Positions 1 through 12,211 are shown, counted from the stretch's first letter. The stretch: 64,000 nucleotides of DNA from Whalleya microplaca (GCA_022497155.1 MU385726.1:186001-250000); one strand, 5' to 3'. Numbers and translations: made by a program. The notes: a model not told the origin generated them from the letters alone.

Positions 1-2
1 TA

Positions 3-155
3 TGGGTCGTCCTGGCGAACGCACTGCTATGGCTCATTGGCACTGTTGCCGGTGCTGTCTACTGGTGGACTCATCGCGAGCGCCAAAGCCGATTCACGGG
101 CCGTGCTAAACTAGGACGCAATGTTTCGACTCGATCAGCCGGCTGGACGGCATAA
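3..155 (+). CDS. C-terminal fragment of a membrane protein (5'-truncated by window edge)
   Basis: The frame is open from the first bases to a TAA at 153-155 and encodes about 50 residues. They form one hydrophobic segment (WVVLANALLWLIGTVAGAVY), then a basic, Arg/Ser-rich tail ending SAGWTA. A helix followed by positive charge suggests a last transmembrane segment with a cytoplasmic tail. The family cannot be named because the rest of the gene lies left of the window. Codon use is GC3-rich, like the other genes here, and unlike the AT-rich sequence that starts right after the stop. Confidence 0.55.
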   Translation, partial: WVVLANALLWLIGTVAGAVYWWTHRERQSRFTGRAKLGRNVSTRSAGWTA

Positions 156-594
156 TTACCTCACGCGGGCAATGACTTTACGTGTGAACGAATGTCAAGA
201 GTCATATGTTGAGAGGAGGTGGTATCAAGGGATGGATGGTCACGGCAACGAAAACGGCTGGAGGTTTTCGGCGTTGAAGTGATACCCTATGCGCGGATTG
301 TCTTCTAAAGGTCTCTTACGAGTAATAATTTCTAATAAGCTTAATTACCTAATTATTCGCATTCTCATTCCAGTCACCGCTTAAAGTCAGTGACGTTACT
401 TGATAACACATCTTTCTTTCCATATGCTGACATATCAATATACTTACTCAAAGTAATTGCTGCTAAGGCACCAGAACATGGCTTTGTGTGTAAACAGTCG
501 TCTATAGAATCTACACGAAGTCGTCATCGCCAAGTTCCCGGAGATCGTAGGTTTAACCGTGCGGGAGATTAGATTTTGAACCTTAACTTTAGTA
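156..594. other. Gene-free 3' flank of the left-edge gene
   Basis: The sequence is AT-rich and has no supported coding region. It probably holds the 3' UTR and terminator of the truncated gene, and runs directly into the TA target site of the MITE at 595. Confidence 0.5.
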
Positions 595-666
595 GCCCAC
601 CTAAAACTCCCTCCCTTTTTTCCTAAAACTCCCTCCCTTTTTTCCTAAAACTCCCCCCTCTCCACT
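595..666 (+). repeat. Left terminal inverted repeat of MITE 1 (72 bp)
   Basis: It contains two full 22-bp units starting CTAAAACTCCCTCCC (601-622, 623-644) and a third, diverged unit (645-666). It matches the right end except for one extra 22-bp unit and a one-base difference in a C run. Confidence 0.88.
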
Positions 667-1072
667 CAGTACCAAAATATGCCGCTGACATAAGTACCCC
701 TCCAGATTAATATGTAGATGAGATGTATTACGTATATGTAAATACCGTACGCGCTGGAGGCATCTAACGCGTATTACTTAATGGTATTTTTATATTAGCA
801 GTGTTTAACTGCTTTTAAGCAGCATTAGCTTATATAATCAGTCGATATAAAAAATACTATAATAGCCAACTACTTAAGTAAGTAGATATTATAAATAGTA
901 AGTATTAAAGGAGCCTGTAATTGCAATTGACGTGAATGGGACACAGAATGACTACATACCTTAGGTATATACATAGCCAGCAGGCCAGGCATATTGTAAT
1001 TTCACCAATCGACACTGATCTACATACTAATCTGAAAGGTTACCTGTGCTAGCGTATGATGGCGCTATACTA

Positions 1073-1123
1073 AGTGGAGAGGGGGGGAGTTTTAGGAAAA
1101 AAGGGAGGGAGTTTTAGGTGGGC
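1073..1123 (-). repeat. Right terminal inverted repeat of MITE 1 (51 bp)
   Basis: This is the reverse complement of the left end, with one full and one diverged 22-bp unit instead of two and one. Confidence 0.88.
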
Positions 1124-1125
1124 TA

Positions 1126-4100
1126 AACTTTAGATAACCCCTAGAAATGCCCGAACGAAGGCAATCTCGATTAGGAACGTGATAGTATTCCAAAGATCTC
1201 AACGCATGAAACGCGTATCTTACTATCACACCAAGACTAGGTTGGGGAGCTGATCAACAATGATATAATGAATCTATTCAAGCCTTCGGCGCGCCTGGCG
1301 GATTTATTAGTGTTGCGTAACGGAAATAAAAAGTTGCCCATTTCCACCGGCGGCAAAGGCGCGTAACACGACAAAATTTCGAGCCATGCGCCGAGGGACC
1401 ACCACCTACGTCATATCTTATCGTTTTCTGGCTTTCTTTTTTCTTTCCCTCAGGGGTCGACGATTCATCAAGGTGGCATTCAAGAAATTCCCAACAATTG
1501 TCTTGGGTGCATGTTTGACCAAACGGCATTAGTTCGAATCACCTTTTGCCATTCTTTGCAGGCCGTCGTGTTACTTCAGGTGGTACCACATTCGTCGACA
1601 CGTCCAATCTGAGTGTTGCAGAAAGACATTCTGTATGCAAGCACAGCATCAGACTCTCTACCACTGTTTGGGTCAGCACGCAGGGTGAAAATTTGAATCC
1701 TGTCATTGATCAATCAGAAATTAGGACGATGAGACGTGGCTTGCTATCCCGAGCTTCGATTGCCTCGCCCGCCAGCCCGCCAGCCCGCGCGGCGAAATCA
1801 GTATAGCTTATTAGAGCATCGATCTGCTAGATCGACACGGGACTAACTCGTCCAACCACGATATCTGATGTTTCATGTTCAAGACTTTCTAATTATCAAT
1901 ACGATCAATATTATCAGGCTGCAACGTTCACAGCCTCTATCACAGCAAACAACATGAGGTTATGCTCTTGAATGTGTCAATATAGTAGAAGTAACTGTAT
2001 ACAGGTATTAGCCGATCACATTAGATAGTTCAGATAATAACCATACATGATATCAGTAGGGATCCCGAGGTCTAAGCAAGATCTATAACATTTAAGTTTG
2101 GCGGAAGGATGTACCTACATACATACACACCAAGTCAGTAGGTAGTATTGCCCAGCACTGGACGCTCACGCAGGAATTAGCTCGTGGCAATAATCTAAGA
2201 CAGCCTCGATTAATATTGGCTGTTCGGAATTACATCAGGAAGACGGGTCATTGGTTCCTAACGACGTTCATGTTTGCCTCTCAGGGAAACTTGTAACTAG
2301 ATCGTTAGCCCCTGTCTCGCCAACGGTCTCTTGCGTTAGGGTTTGCCTTGGGAGGTTTCCTAGACATGCCTAGCTATATGACATTTCTAATCAGGCCTTA
2401 CAGAACTTACAGCTCTCAGTCCCACAAGGCTAGGTACGTAAGGCATTAGTTGTCCAGTCCGGTAGTGTAATGATCACGATTCGGCAACTTGATTTGAAGC
2501 GCCTGTGTTGATCTCTGCAAGTTGGTGCCACGCAGCATACTCACTAACCTCTTCGCCATCTGCAGCAGAAGAGTGTGTGTCTCCGGATCCAGCGATTCTT
2601 TCGCCTTAAGGCGGGCCAGAATGACATATGTCTGATGGTGAAGTCTCGAGATACCACTTGCTCTTGCATTCTTACCACCTAGCACTCCATAAGCCGCGTT
2701 GATCTTCTCGGCGATAATGCGTAATCAGAAATCGGCCTTGCATGCCAGCACAGCTCAGATGTGTAGGACGAGTTCGTAAGGCTAACCTAATGAAGTTTTC
2801 AGAGATCTGTGTGTTGAAGTGATTGACCGGTCGAATTACCCTTTGCGTACAATTGTACATTATGGCCCGTTCGGCATTGAGCTGTCCTTGACCTATATCA
2901 CTTTTTGAGTTGCTAACCACTAGTCTTCGACACGGGATGAAGTGAGCGGCGAGGGGAGACATGAACTCATCAAAGTAGAACCGGATACGGAGCTGATGGA
3001 AGCATTGATCCTAGTGTATCTTGGCTATTCTGTCACCCTACCCTGCCTACCATCCCACCGTCTAGCAAAAATCCGGCAATGCAGTCATCGCTAGACCGTG
3101 TATGCACTACGTACACCCACCTACTATAGGCGAGCACGCAAAAAAATAGGATTCCTAGGGTCTTGTAAGTTCTAAGGGTCTTAGCAGCCGCAGCAGCGGG
3201 AAGACGATATCTCACCACTTATTATGCGCTCATTATCTACCTAGGTGACAAGGGTGATGATCTCCAACGGCATCTTTTCAAGGGTGTCCATTTTCACGCC
3301 ACTCCAGCAGTTATTTCATTAGGTACGAATTGACGGAATAAAATTTGCTACATATATACCTTGCAGCATCGGGTTTTCATGGCTCGTAATTGGTTCAGGT
3401 CGAAGAGAGAGATGAAACTTGTTTCTAGATACATATATGTATATATTTCCAGATATTCAACAATTGTGTTTTGTTTGAGACATAAGGTCAGGCACCCCTC
3501 CACAGCTATCACGTTCAGTTATCATCTTATCAACAACCATCTCTGAAGTGCCTGATCCAACTCTTGGCTGTTTCTTTTCTCGTGGTACAAATCGCAAAAA
3601 ATCTCGGTTTAACATCAGATGTTAATACGGACTGGAGTCTAAAGTTTTGTCTCGCCTATAGGCAAAGGGCATAGGAGGTACCAAGTGGGAGCGAGCGGGT
3701 CGATAAGGAGATCCGAAGCGGGCCGTTCAACACACTCACAACATTCAACACCCTCAAATTGCCTGTGGATACGTTGAACAAGTACTAAAAACGCGGCTAT
3801 CCACCGCGCACGCAGTCGGAGACAAGCGAACGAGCGATAGACCGATAGACCGGACGGCGACTGTCACCATCACCGAGAGAATCAACGATTTAACTCCTTG
3901 GGAAAATAACATTGACTATATACCATTGTGTGGCATGAGGCATCACTTTTTCCGTTCATGAGGCGTCCTGCTATATCCAATCGTACGAAGGTAAGACAAC
4001 GAGAGAAAAAACCATATCATTCTCCTTGTTCTATTTGCAATACGAAGCCGAGTTTGCTTAGAAGGGGTTTGCACGAGCAACACGAGCAACACCACCAACA

Positions 4101-4582
4101 CAACCAACTGCTGCTTGAAGGGTAGCACCGCTCCTCTATTTATGTACACGCAACTGCGCCGTTATCAACTATCTACATACATAGAGGTAACCTACATCAA
4201 CCGTATAAGAAAACGGGATAAATTCACAAGCAAATGCGATTGGCGTAAACGGCGGATGCGAAAGCTCAGTCTTATCTCCTACCTGCCATCTGATACTAAT
4301 AAATAGTATGTCTGTTGTCATGCGTCGATACATCTCAATCTTTGGCGCGCACGCTCTTGACCTTTCTCGCAAGCTCTGAGCAAAGACTGACCGGCGTTGC
4401 TTCCACCAAATGCACTTCCAAGAGGGATGCTGACTGCAGAATCGTGCACTAGAGCCTCTGTCATACCACAACGCGGCTGTAAGGGCGGGCGGTCTCGAGG
4501 ATTCTTTTGGAGGCTTAGAGGTTTTCCCTTTACCTACTATCTTTCAACGATACATTACCAACGCAAAGATCGCAAAGATAAC
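1126..4582. other. 3.4-kb stretch without a supported gene
   Basis: Only short open frames occur, with no recognisable domains and no convincing chain of splice sites. Minus-strand open frames at 2446-2962 look slightly protein-like but are broken between frames and lack an ATG. The last several hundred bases before 4583 should hold the promoter and 5' UTR of the next gene. Confidence 0.5.
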
Positions 4583-6671
4583 ATGGCGAGCTTTGGCCGC
4601 TCCTTTAAGCCTGCTTCATATCTGTCGTCAATAACAAGGCGGCCGCCGCCTCCTTCGAGAACAATGTCCAACTCCTCCGACTCCCCTCTCTCTTCGCCCG
4701 ACATTCGTCAGGACGACACTCTCCTCTCCGCGATGCCATCTCCAAGTCCCAATCACAGGGATTACTCACCACGCCGTTCACGGTCTCGGGAAGCACAATT
4801 GAGATCCGGGGGTATGTTATTTGTTATTTATTGGTTTTGGTTTTGGGTTTGGTTTTCTTTCATTCTTTCATTTCTTCGATTTCACAATCAATCTCACGTT
4901 ACATAAGAAGTGGCCATCTCTCCCGTGCCCCAGCAGCTGCCCTGCTGCTGTACTGTCTGTACATCTCCCCCTTTTCGGCATAGTGTGCCTCTCGTTGTGA
5001 GGTTCCAGCTGTAGGCTGTCCAGGCGGCACCGCGTGTCATATGGAGCCCTGCCGCTTTGCCGGGGCTGCCGGGGCCACGATGCGGGTGGGCACCCATTAC
5101 CGCTTTCGACGCTGACCGCCCGATAAGGCCTGTGGTTGGGTGGCAGGGCGGACGGGTGGGCAGCGGGTGGGCAGCGGGGGGGGAACTGGGCAGGTTCGCT
5201 AGCGGCAAGCCACTAACGCTCTCCATCTCCATTATCACCCACTATCAGCACCCACTATCAGCCCCCTACTGCCCCCTACTGCCCCCTACTGCCCCCCTAC
5301 TGCCCCCCTACTACATACATGTACATACGTGTAGGCGGGGTGCAGCCAGGGATCCCCTCCTCTGCTCCTACATACGTATTGTACAGACTTCTGGGGCCTT
5401 TTCGTCACTGAAGGCCGCTACATGCTATGTACATGTATGGGGGGATCCTCTTAACCTTCTTTTCCCCCTTCCCTAACGTTCCAACTTCGCTGCTAAACTT
5501 GTTTTGCCGAGTGCGTCATGTCATGAGCTCGATATGCTAACTAGACCTCCCGAATCAACCAGGGACCAAACCAGGAACACACGGGCATACTAGGCATTCT
5601 GGCCATTCTTCTCCCTCACGTCCTGTCGGCGCTAGAGATCCGTCACTGCTGGACTCCCCTAGATCGACGCCGGTGCGAACTAGACCCATTGCCATTGAGC
5701 TGCCCCCGAAGAAAGCCAACACTGCCCCTGTTTACACGCCGCCTGCACCGCTGTCTGCTCGCGGAGATCTGCCTGGGTATGTGTCGTGGTAAATCCTGAA
5801 ATGCGAACCCCCGTGACGCTCGCTAATTACTAATCGCCGTAGTGGTTATTTCCCCTTACACGAGGACCAAAACAGAGTCTATCACCCTCACCCCTTCCAG
5901 CTTGACGCCTCGAAGGCCCATCTGCGGTCCATTGAACGTGCCAGCAGCGAGAACTCTCCTGATACGGAGGCTACTATTCCTCCCGTGACAGCCCCTGGAA
6001 CGAGCCCTTCTGCCTCAGCACCCCCAGCCATGGCAGACCGAGCCACGCGATTCCCGCCGCTCAACACCACCGACCTGCCAGGCTCGGAGTCCAACAGCCG
6101 CTCCAACACTCCCGTGGCCAGCTACATGCCCACCGGAGCCCAGGACAGCCCGCTGCCAATGGGCAAATACTATCCCTCTAACTACGCGAAGAGAAAGGAG
6201 GAGAAGAGGAGCAACCAGAGCAGCCGAACGCCATCCGTGGATTCCGGGTCCCCGATCGGGTCCAAGTCGGAAAACCAGGTCCCCAGCGTCAGGGACTCGC
6301 CAACGCTGGCCCATTCACGCAACGAGTCGGAGGCGAAGCGCAGACTGCAGCAATACCAGCGCGACATGATCGCCCAGGCCACCCTGGCTCTGAACGGCGG
6401 CAACGTGAACGCGGCCACGCTGAGCTCCCTGCGCACGATGGGGTTCAGCAGCATGCCGAAGCCGAGCAAGCCGAGACTGGTGCCGCTGGGGAGCCCCGGG
6501 CCCGTGACCCCTATGGAGCTGGAGGGCTCGGGCGACGGGTATCTCGGGGCCCGGGGGTCCGCGGACGCTCAGGCCGAGGAGATTGCCCGCGCTATTCGGG
6601 CGGAGGAAGAGCGAAAGCGACGGGAGGGCGCGACTTCGCCGGCCGTTGAGTTGGGCCCTAGCACTTACTGA
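4583..6671 (+). CDS. Conserved disordered ascomycete protein, 423 aa, three exons
   Basis: Exons are 4583-4811, 5563-5776 and 5843-6671, joined in phase by GTATGT donors; the first intron is preceded at its acceptor by a TGCTAAC branch site. The protein is Ser/Pro/Arg-rich and mostly disordered. Short blocks look conserved: around residue 140 the segment SARGDLPGGYFPLHED, a PHPFQLDASKAHLRS block, and MGKYYPSNY before a basic stretch. Near residues 270-300 a predicted helix (KRRLQQYQRDMIAQATLAL) occurs, and the C-terminal part has a charged helix (EEIARAIRAEEERKRRE). These blocks are seen directly; that they recur in other ascomycetes is my recollection, not a search. No enzyme domain is visible and I assign no function. 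It converges on the BAR-SH3 gene, 1.8 kb away. Confidence 0.82.
5241..5314. repeat. 10-bp minisatellite inside the first intron
   Basis: Short CACTATCAGC copies run into about five tandem copies of GCCCCCTACT (5261-5314), the last two one C longer. A GGGTGGGCAGC repeat lies just upstream near 5155-5185. All lie within the 751-base intron of the gene at 4583-6671. Confidence 0.85.
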
Positions 6672-8486
6672 GCGCCGTTAAGGCGTTCTAGAGAGTTGGG
6701 GTGTACTCCGTTGTAGCTCGGGTTACTAGCGCGAAGGACACCACTTAATCACCGATCCGGCAGCCAAACCATTTACATATACGGGGGTGTGCTAAGTCAA
6801 CTGTCGGCACAGTTCCTCATCGAGCTATTATTATTCGGCCTTGAAAACGCAAGGCGGACGACCGATCACGAAGACATTTTCTGACCTTCTGGTGTTTCGG
6901 TATCTATCTATCCCGCGAGATCCGATAGGGGAATGGATATCAGACGATACCTTCGTTCACTTTATTCCGATCAATACCGGACTGGACATCGCATCTGGCG
7001 CTATAGAAGACTGTCGTTGTCTGCTCAATACCGCATTTTCACATAACCGGGGGCCCGAGTGCGGTACACATTCAACATCATCATCCACACCCATACATAC
7101 ATACAACACACCGGCGCCATAAGCCGCCACAACCATCTGTTTTGTCTGTTCTGTCTGTCTTACCTCCATATTTTTTATGATACCCGATATTTATTCGTCT
7201 ATTCATCGTCATCCACCCCCACGCACCACCTGTTGTTCATCCATCGAGAATCGGATGGACGACACGAACGCGCATGCATTGTATGAGAGATTCATCATCA
7301 TCATCATCAAAGGGCGCACCATCCAAGAGCGGGGACGGGGATACAGTAGTGTTTTGAGTGCAGGTCAGATATGGGCGGACAATTTGATTTTTCTGTTAAA
7401 GACCGCCAAACTGCATCGTCGTTATCATGGTTGGGTGGCCTACCTGTCTGCTTATAGAATCTCATCCACCATCCCCTTGTGCTTCTTTCTATCTTCTATC
7501 TAGTCCCGTCCAGGGATTGTTCACACCTCATAGATAGGGGCAAGGCGGCGGTGATGGTGATGACGGCGGTGACAGATCATTAATAGCATCCATAGCATTG
7601 CATTTTTCTTTTCTTTTCTTGTCTTTTCTTCCCTTTCTTTCTTCTCACTCTGTCTGCTCACTTACATACGATGTAAGTAAGTGCGGCACCTTTTGCTCGC
7701 TACATATTGGGAAACGGTCGGAATGGATTTGGCTCGGTACGGGTATGGGACATGGGGTAACTATGGCATGGAAGCGGCACAACCACAAAAACTCACATGT
7801 AGGGAGGGAGGTGAACCCGACGAGGGGAAGATGGTGGTTGTGGTGGTGGTGGTGGTGGTGGTGGAGATTATTAGCATATTTTTGGGATGAGCAGCAGCGG
7901 CAGATCGACTGACTGACAGACATGACTGCATTCATAGTCTGGGCTTTTTTTTTTTTTTTTTTTTGAGAGAAACAGAAACAGAAACATTAATAGAATTTTG
8001 CGTTCTGTCTCTTGACGTCGTCTTCTTATTTTATCTATCCCATACATAGTCTATTCGCGGATTTCGTCTCTAATTGGGAACAGTTGCTTAGGGTGTTCTT
8101 TCTATTCGGGATACGCCTTTCCCTCTGTAGGTACTATTTTGACACATTTCTCTCTCTCTCTCTCCCTCTCTAGGTTGCTTGCTTGCCCATCCATCTCGCT
8201 TTCCCGTAATAATAACCTTGGAAGTATTATCCTGCTGTACCAACAACACAGGGGGACGCGGGGGCGCCACACCCAACCCATTAATTGGATTGATTATTTG
8301 ACTACCTTAAGTACCTAACCTACCTGACACCTCAGGATGGGCCTCCTTTTTTAAACAACTTACTACATTTTCTTCCTATCTCGTTTTTTGTGAAAATGGC
8401 CCGGCGTCTCTCTCCCAAACTCAAAGCAAAACAAAATCAAATGATCATACAACAAACAAACAAACAAACAGCTCAGCTCAGCTCCG
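6672..8486. other. Intergenic region between convergent genes, with simple repeats
   Basis: No gene is supported. It must contain the 3' UTRs of both convergent genes. Simple repeats include an ATC run (about 7290-7306), a GGT run (about 7832-7865), a 20-base T run (7945-7964) and a TC run (about 8146-8165). The GGT run gives false open frames with poly-His or poly-Val. Confidence 0.6.
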
Positions 8487-10096
8487 CTAAGCCGTCCGGC
8501 AGTAATTGGCCGGGAAGCTGCCCTTGACGCCGCCGAGCTCGCCGACCCACCAGTCCTGGTCGGTATCCGTCTTCTTGACGATGCGGATGCGGTCGCCCTC
8601 GCGGAACGACAGGTCGCCCGCGCCCTGGCCCGTGAACGTGTACTGCGCGATCACGAACTCCTCCGGGCGCTGGCTCGCGGACTTGATCTTCTTGGGCGGC
8701 GGCGGCGGCGGCTTCTTCTTGCCCGCGATCGCGGCCGTGGTCGCGGCCAGGGCGGGCGACGACGCCGTGGTCGGGGACCGCGAGAAGTAGTCCGTGCGCG
8801 GGCGCGTCGAGGTCGGCGAGAGGGAGGGCGTTATGGGCGTGGGCGTCTGGCCCAGCCGCGAGGCCGTCGTGAAGTCCGTCGGCGTCAGGTGGTTCGTGTT
8901 GGCGAAGGAGGGTTTCGGCTGCATCCCGGGCTGCCCCTGGGACGAAGCTATCGAGGAGGACGAGGGTATCCGGTTTGGTCTCTGGCCAATCGGAGGGGGC
9001 CCGCCGCCCCCGCTGCTGATGAGCCCTGAGGACACGCGGTGAAACCCGTTTTCTCCCGCTGAGGAGGCGGACGAAGAGGACGGTTTTCGGTCGTTGTTGG
9101 TGTTGGAGGGGTCATCTGGCAGTTTCATAGGTTGCCGGACTGCCTTGCCTGTTGCGATGCATTGTATTGATTCGACTTCCCGCTTGATAGGTTCGTAGTC
9201 GGCAGACCACATCGCTATCACCTCCTCCATAGGCGGTGGCGGTGATGGAAATGAATAGTCTTCGCAGTAGTTGTGCAGTGCGGTATAATAAACCCCGAGC
9301 AGTCGGTTCTGAATCATGATCACCGACCCTAGGAGGGGCGGTATAAGGCTAAAAGTTGCAGCGACTAGAGGAGGCAGCGTTTCTCTTAGATGGGAATCTG
9401 CAAAGTTAAACTCCTGTTCTACTCGTTAGCCCAAATGAATGCTACATGGTATCCCGGGTTGGAAAGTGTACCTCAGCTGCGCGTGCCTCTTCGGCCTCAG
9501 CCTTGGTCAGCGTTGTCTCTTCTTTCGGAGTTCGACCTGGCTTCCTTTGCAGCTTGTTGACTTTATCCTGGCACTTCTCATAATCCAATCTCTTGTTCTC
9601 TCGCTTTTTGATCGTCTTCCTCAAAGGAGCAATGCAGTCGCGGGCATCTGTAGCAGGCCGGAGGATGTTCGATTCAATGAGACCAACTTCCTCCATGAGT
9701 TCTGCCTTCAATTCGGTGTACGTCTCTTTTAACCTTAAGGTACGCTCGAGCTGGAGGTCTGGAGTGGGCACAGAAGGCTTGCCGTGGCCGTCAGTCGCGC
9801 CAACAATGGGGTCCCAGAGGCCATCGTATTCGGTGATGACGCCCAATTGTGTCATGGCTACGCTGATCCATGCTTCGCGCCATGATTTCGTGTGTTCGAT
9901 GAGCTGGAGAGGTGATAACGGTCAGTATACGATGTGTCGTATGATAAGGGGGCTGATAGGAAATGTTGGCGGTGGCCCGTACCTTGGCTAGAACTCTATC
10001 GGCATCCTCATAATCGGTCAACAGAACGGCTACCTTTGCATTGTCGCCGGGGCTCTTATGCATCAGCTTCCCAAACTGCCTCTGCATTGACTGCAT
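8487..10096 (-). CDS. rvs167: Amphiphysin-like BAR-SH3 protein, Rvs167/Hob1 family, 490 aa
   Basis: Exons on the minus strand are 10096-9983, 9903-9472 and 9413-8487, with GTAC donors and CAG acceptors. Residues 1 to about 250 form the BAR domain, starting MQSMQRQFGKLM and including ITEYDGLWDPIVGATDGHG and KKRENKRLDYEKCQDKVNKL. A Ser/Pro-rich linker follows, with a KKKPPPPPPKK stretch. The last 60 residues are an SH3 domain (GDLSFREGDRI, DWWVGEL, GSFPANY). The length matches yeast Rvs167 (482 aa). Such proteins bend membranes and link endocytic vesicle scission to cortical actin. The presence of SH3 separates it from Rvs161/Hob3, which has only BAR. The SH3 ALYDY motif reads AQYTF here. The start gives the usual N-terminus of the family in filamentous fungi. 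Confidence 0.93.
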
Positions 10097-11924
10097 CTTG
10101 AAGAAGCAGGTAAACAAGTTGGTAACAACTCGAAACGACTTGTGCTCAGGTGCGTTCAGCCCAGCTCTGGCGGGGAGATACAGTGTCAGCGGATAAAATG
10201 TGTGGGGTGACCGGGTTCAGGTTCAGGGACAGCGGGTCTTCAGCGAATGTAGCGGCCTGAACACGGTGAACAACAGTAGGCGATGTGTGCGTGCCAGTGC
10301 GATGTCATTAATACAACGAAGGCCATATATTCGACCATAAGCACGAATTGAGATTATGGGATTATGAGGTTACGTGAAAGATGTCGACTGCTGGGCCACA
10401 AGGCAACTAACCTAAGGTAACTAGCTGGAGATGAACTGAGGTGGGAGGCAAAGCTGCGGGCTTGCGTCAGAGACGGAAGTTGGAAACAGAGTGGTGAGTG
10501 GCAGTGGAAGAGTATTCGGCCCCATTGCTGCGGCGCAGGCGACGTTTGGCGTCGCCCGCTTATTCCCACCTTGGCTACTAAACTTCGGTTGACAAAGCTT
10601 GGGGTGTCTGTCATAGGGGAAAATAAGTACCAATTGCACTGCTTTTGCCTGCGCGAGTTACCTAGCCTGTTTGGTAGGTAGGTTAGCTAGGTCGCTTGAA
10701 GGAAGTGACCCGGGTCCCATCATACGTGGATGAGCGAATGGAGGTGGAGAAGCTCCAAGTGAAGTTGGATATCTTGCAGGTTGTAGCTGTCGGGTGTATG
10801 GCGTAGATTAGTTACCTTGGGTACCTAGGTACGCTGCCCATGTGCGATGGATATGATGGCCTGCATGCAGAATGAACGGCCTACGCCTTTGCAGGGTTTT
10901 TGCCTGTCTTGCGAATTGTTTACAAATGTATGTACTGAATGTGGTTTACAGGTTGTATACGCGGCCAACCGTTCGTCTGTATGTATATACATAGTAAAAT
11001 GTTTGACTTACACAGACTGCTACTATCACCAGATACAAGCCTACTGGTAGCGTTCCAAGAGTTACACTCTTCTTCCGATATTGGGGAGCATGGTGGTACG
11101 CTACCTATCGTGGGCAGTTGTACGATAGACCTACTTAGATTCGCTCTCGGCCGTGCAGTTAACTCTAAATTGTGAGATCTACCTAGGTAATATTCTTATA
11201 GCAAGTCCCCAAGCCACCTGTCTTCGCCGTTGAAACTGACTTTTCAAGGTGGTCCTTATTATAGATAATGACGTAGGCTTACGAAGACGTTAAATAGAGA
11301 AAATGCGTAGATTATCGTAGTCTCGAGTCTTGAATAGCTATATCAACCTGTAAGCTATCATCAAAGAACCTTATTTGACACTTACATGAGTATAAGTATG
11401 CTTAGATAATCCAGAAGGGAACTTTCTATTTGCAGTAAGTTTCTATTCCACATTAAGTCTAGCGTTGGTCTCATAGTATTTCCTGCAGCTGTTCCCTTCT
11501 GAAACAATCTTGGAGTTTGCCCCAGCAATCAGGGCTGTCCAGGTGTTACAGCCCCCGAAGCCATCGGTACAGCGACTGCAGCTAGCGAATGGTAGGCACT
11601 GAGAGAATACCTACTATAGGTAAATAATCAACCTATGGAAGCTGTGAACCGTTACGAGCAAGATTACGTTTGCTGTTATGTAACCTAGTTAGGTAGGTAA
11701 TGTTACATGTAGGTATTGATGTATGTACTAGTACTAATTTGACGATATGTTAGCAGCTGGTTAGGTAATGAGGGAGCGATACGGAGTGACCATGTTTCTG
11801 TATTCCGTACTGCGTATGTAATCCTATGTATGGGTGCACGTGCAATCGCGTTTGGCGGAAGTGGCGGAAGTGGGGCAGGGCATCTCTGCGACGCGTTCCG
11901 TCGCCTCTCCAACATTTCCGACTA
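10097..11924. other. Divergent intergenic region between the BAR-SH3 and DUF2439 genes
   Basis: No gene is supported. It should hold the promoter and 5' UTR of the minus-strand BAR-SH3 gene. ACCTAGGT palindromes occur at 10823-10830 and 11181-11188, and GGTAGGTAGG-type repeats near 10670 and 11690. Confidence 0.5.
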
Positions 11925-12211
11925 TCCCCCGAGGACCCCAAACGGGGGTATTTTAGTGCAGTGTCCACACACACCTCGCCTATTCTGCTGCAGCGAATCA
12001 ATTAACAGACTAGTATGTTCTCTCCATAATAAAACCTTCTAGAAGCATTTAAGAACAATCTTATTCAAGTACCAGCGCGTTAGATTCATACAAAAAAGTA
12101 TGTAAATATCACGTGAGATACAGACAGCTCGAGCTAACGCTACTAGCGCAGTATAAGCGAAGTGTGTGTGGACACTGCACTAAAATACCCCCGTTTGGGG
12201 TCCTCGGGGGA
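11925..12211. mobile_element. 287-bp MITE with TA duplication in the promoter of the DUF2439 gene
   Basis: The left end, starting TCCCCCGAGGACCCCAAACG, is repeated inverted at the right end. The first 50 bases match exactly and the similarity runs on with a few mismatches to about 65 bases (roughly 11925-11991 and 12145-12211). TA flanks both sides (11923-11924 and 12212-12213), as for Tc1/mariner-type insertions. The AT-rich centre encodes nothing. Each terminus contains a small hairpin (CCCCG with CGGGG). It ends 118 bases before the ATG of the next gene, so it may lie in that gene's promoter or 5' UTR. The good match of the ends suggests a fairly recent insertion. Confidence 0.9.

Larger units (their letters stand above)
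595..1123. mobile_element. 529-bp MITE with long terminal inverted repeats and TA duplication
   Basis: The two ends are inverted copies of each other and both begin GCCCACCTAAAACTCCC. Both are flanked by the dinucleotide TA (593-594 and 1124-1125), the target duplication typical of Tc1/mariner elements. The interior, about 667-1072, is AT-rich and has no open frame that could be a transposase, so the element is non-autonomous and would need a transposase from elsewhere. Nothing in this window looks like that source. The family is unnamed here. Its terminus differs completely from the second MITE at 11925. Confidence 0.88.

Noticed and set aside
2446..2962. Two overlapping minus-strand frames resembling a small gene
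   Set aside because: Neither begins with ATG, they are in different frames without splice sites to join them, and no domain is recognisable.
7645..7935. Frames with poly-His or poly-Val
   Set aside because: They are produced by the GGT microsatellite read on either strand.
8506..9042. Plus-strand open frames over the BAR-SH3 gene
   Set aside because: They are antisense shadows of the GC-rich coding exon at 8487-9413.
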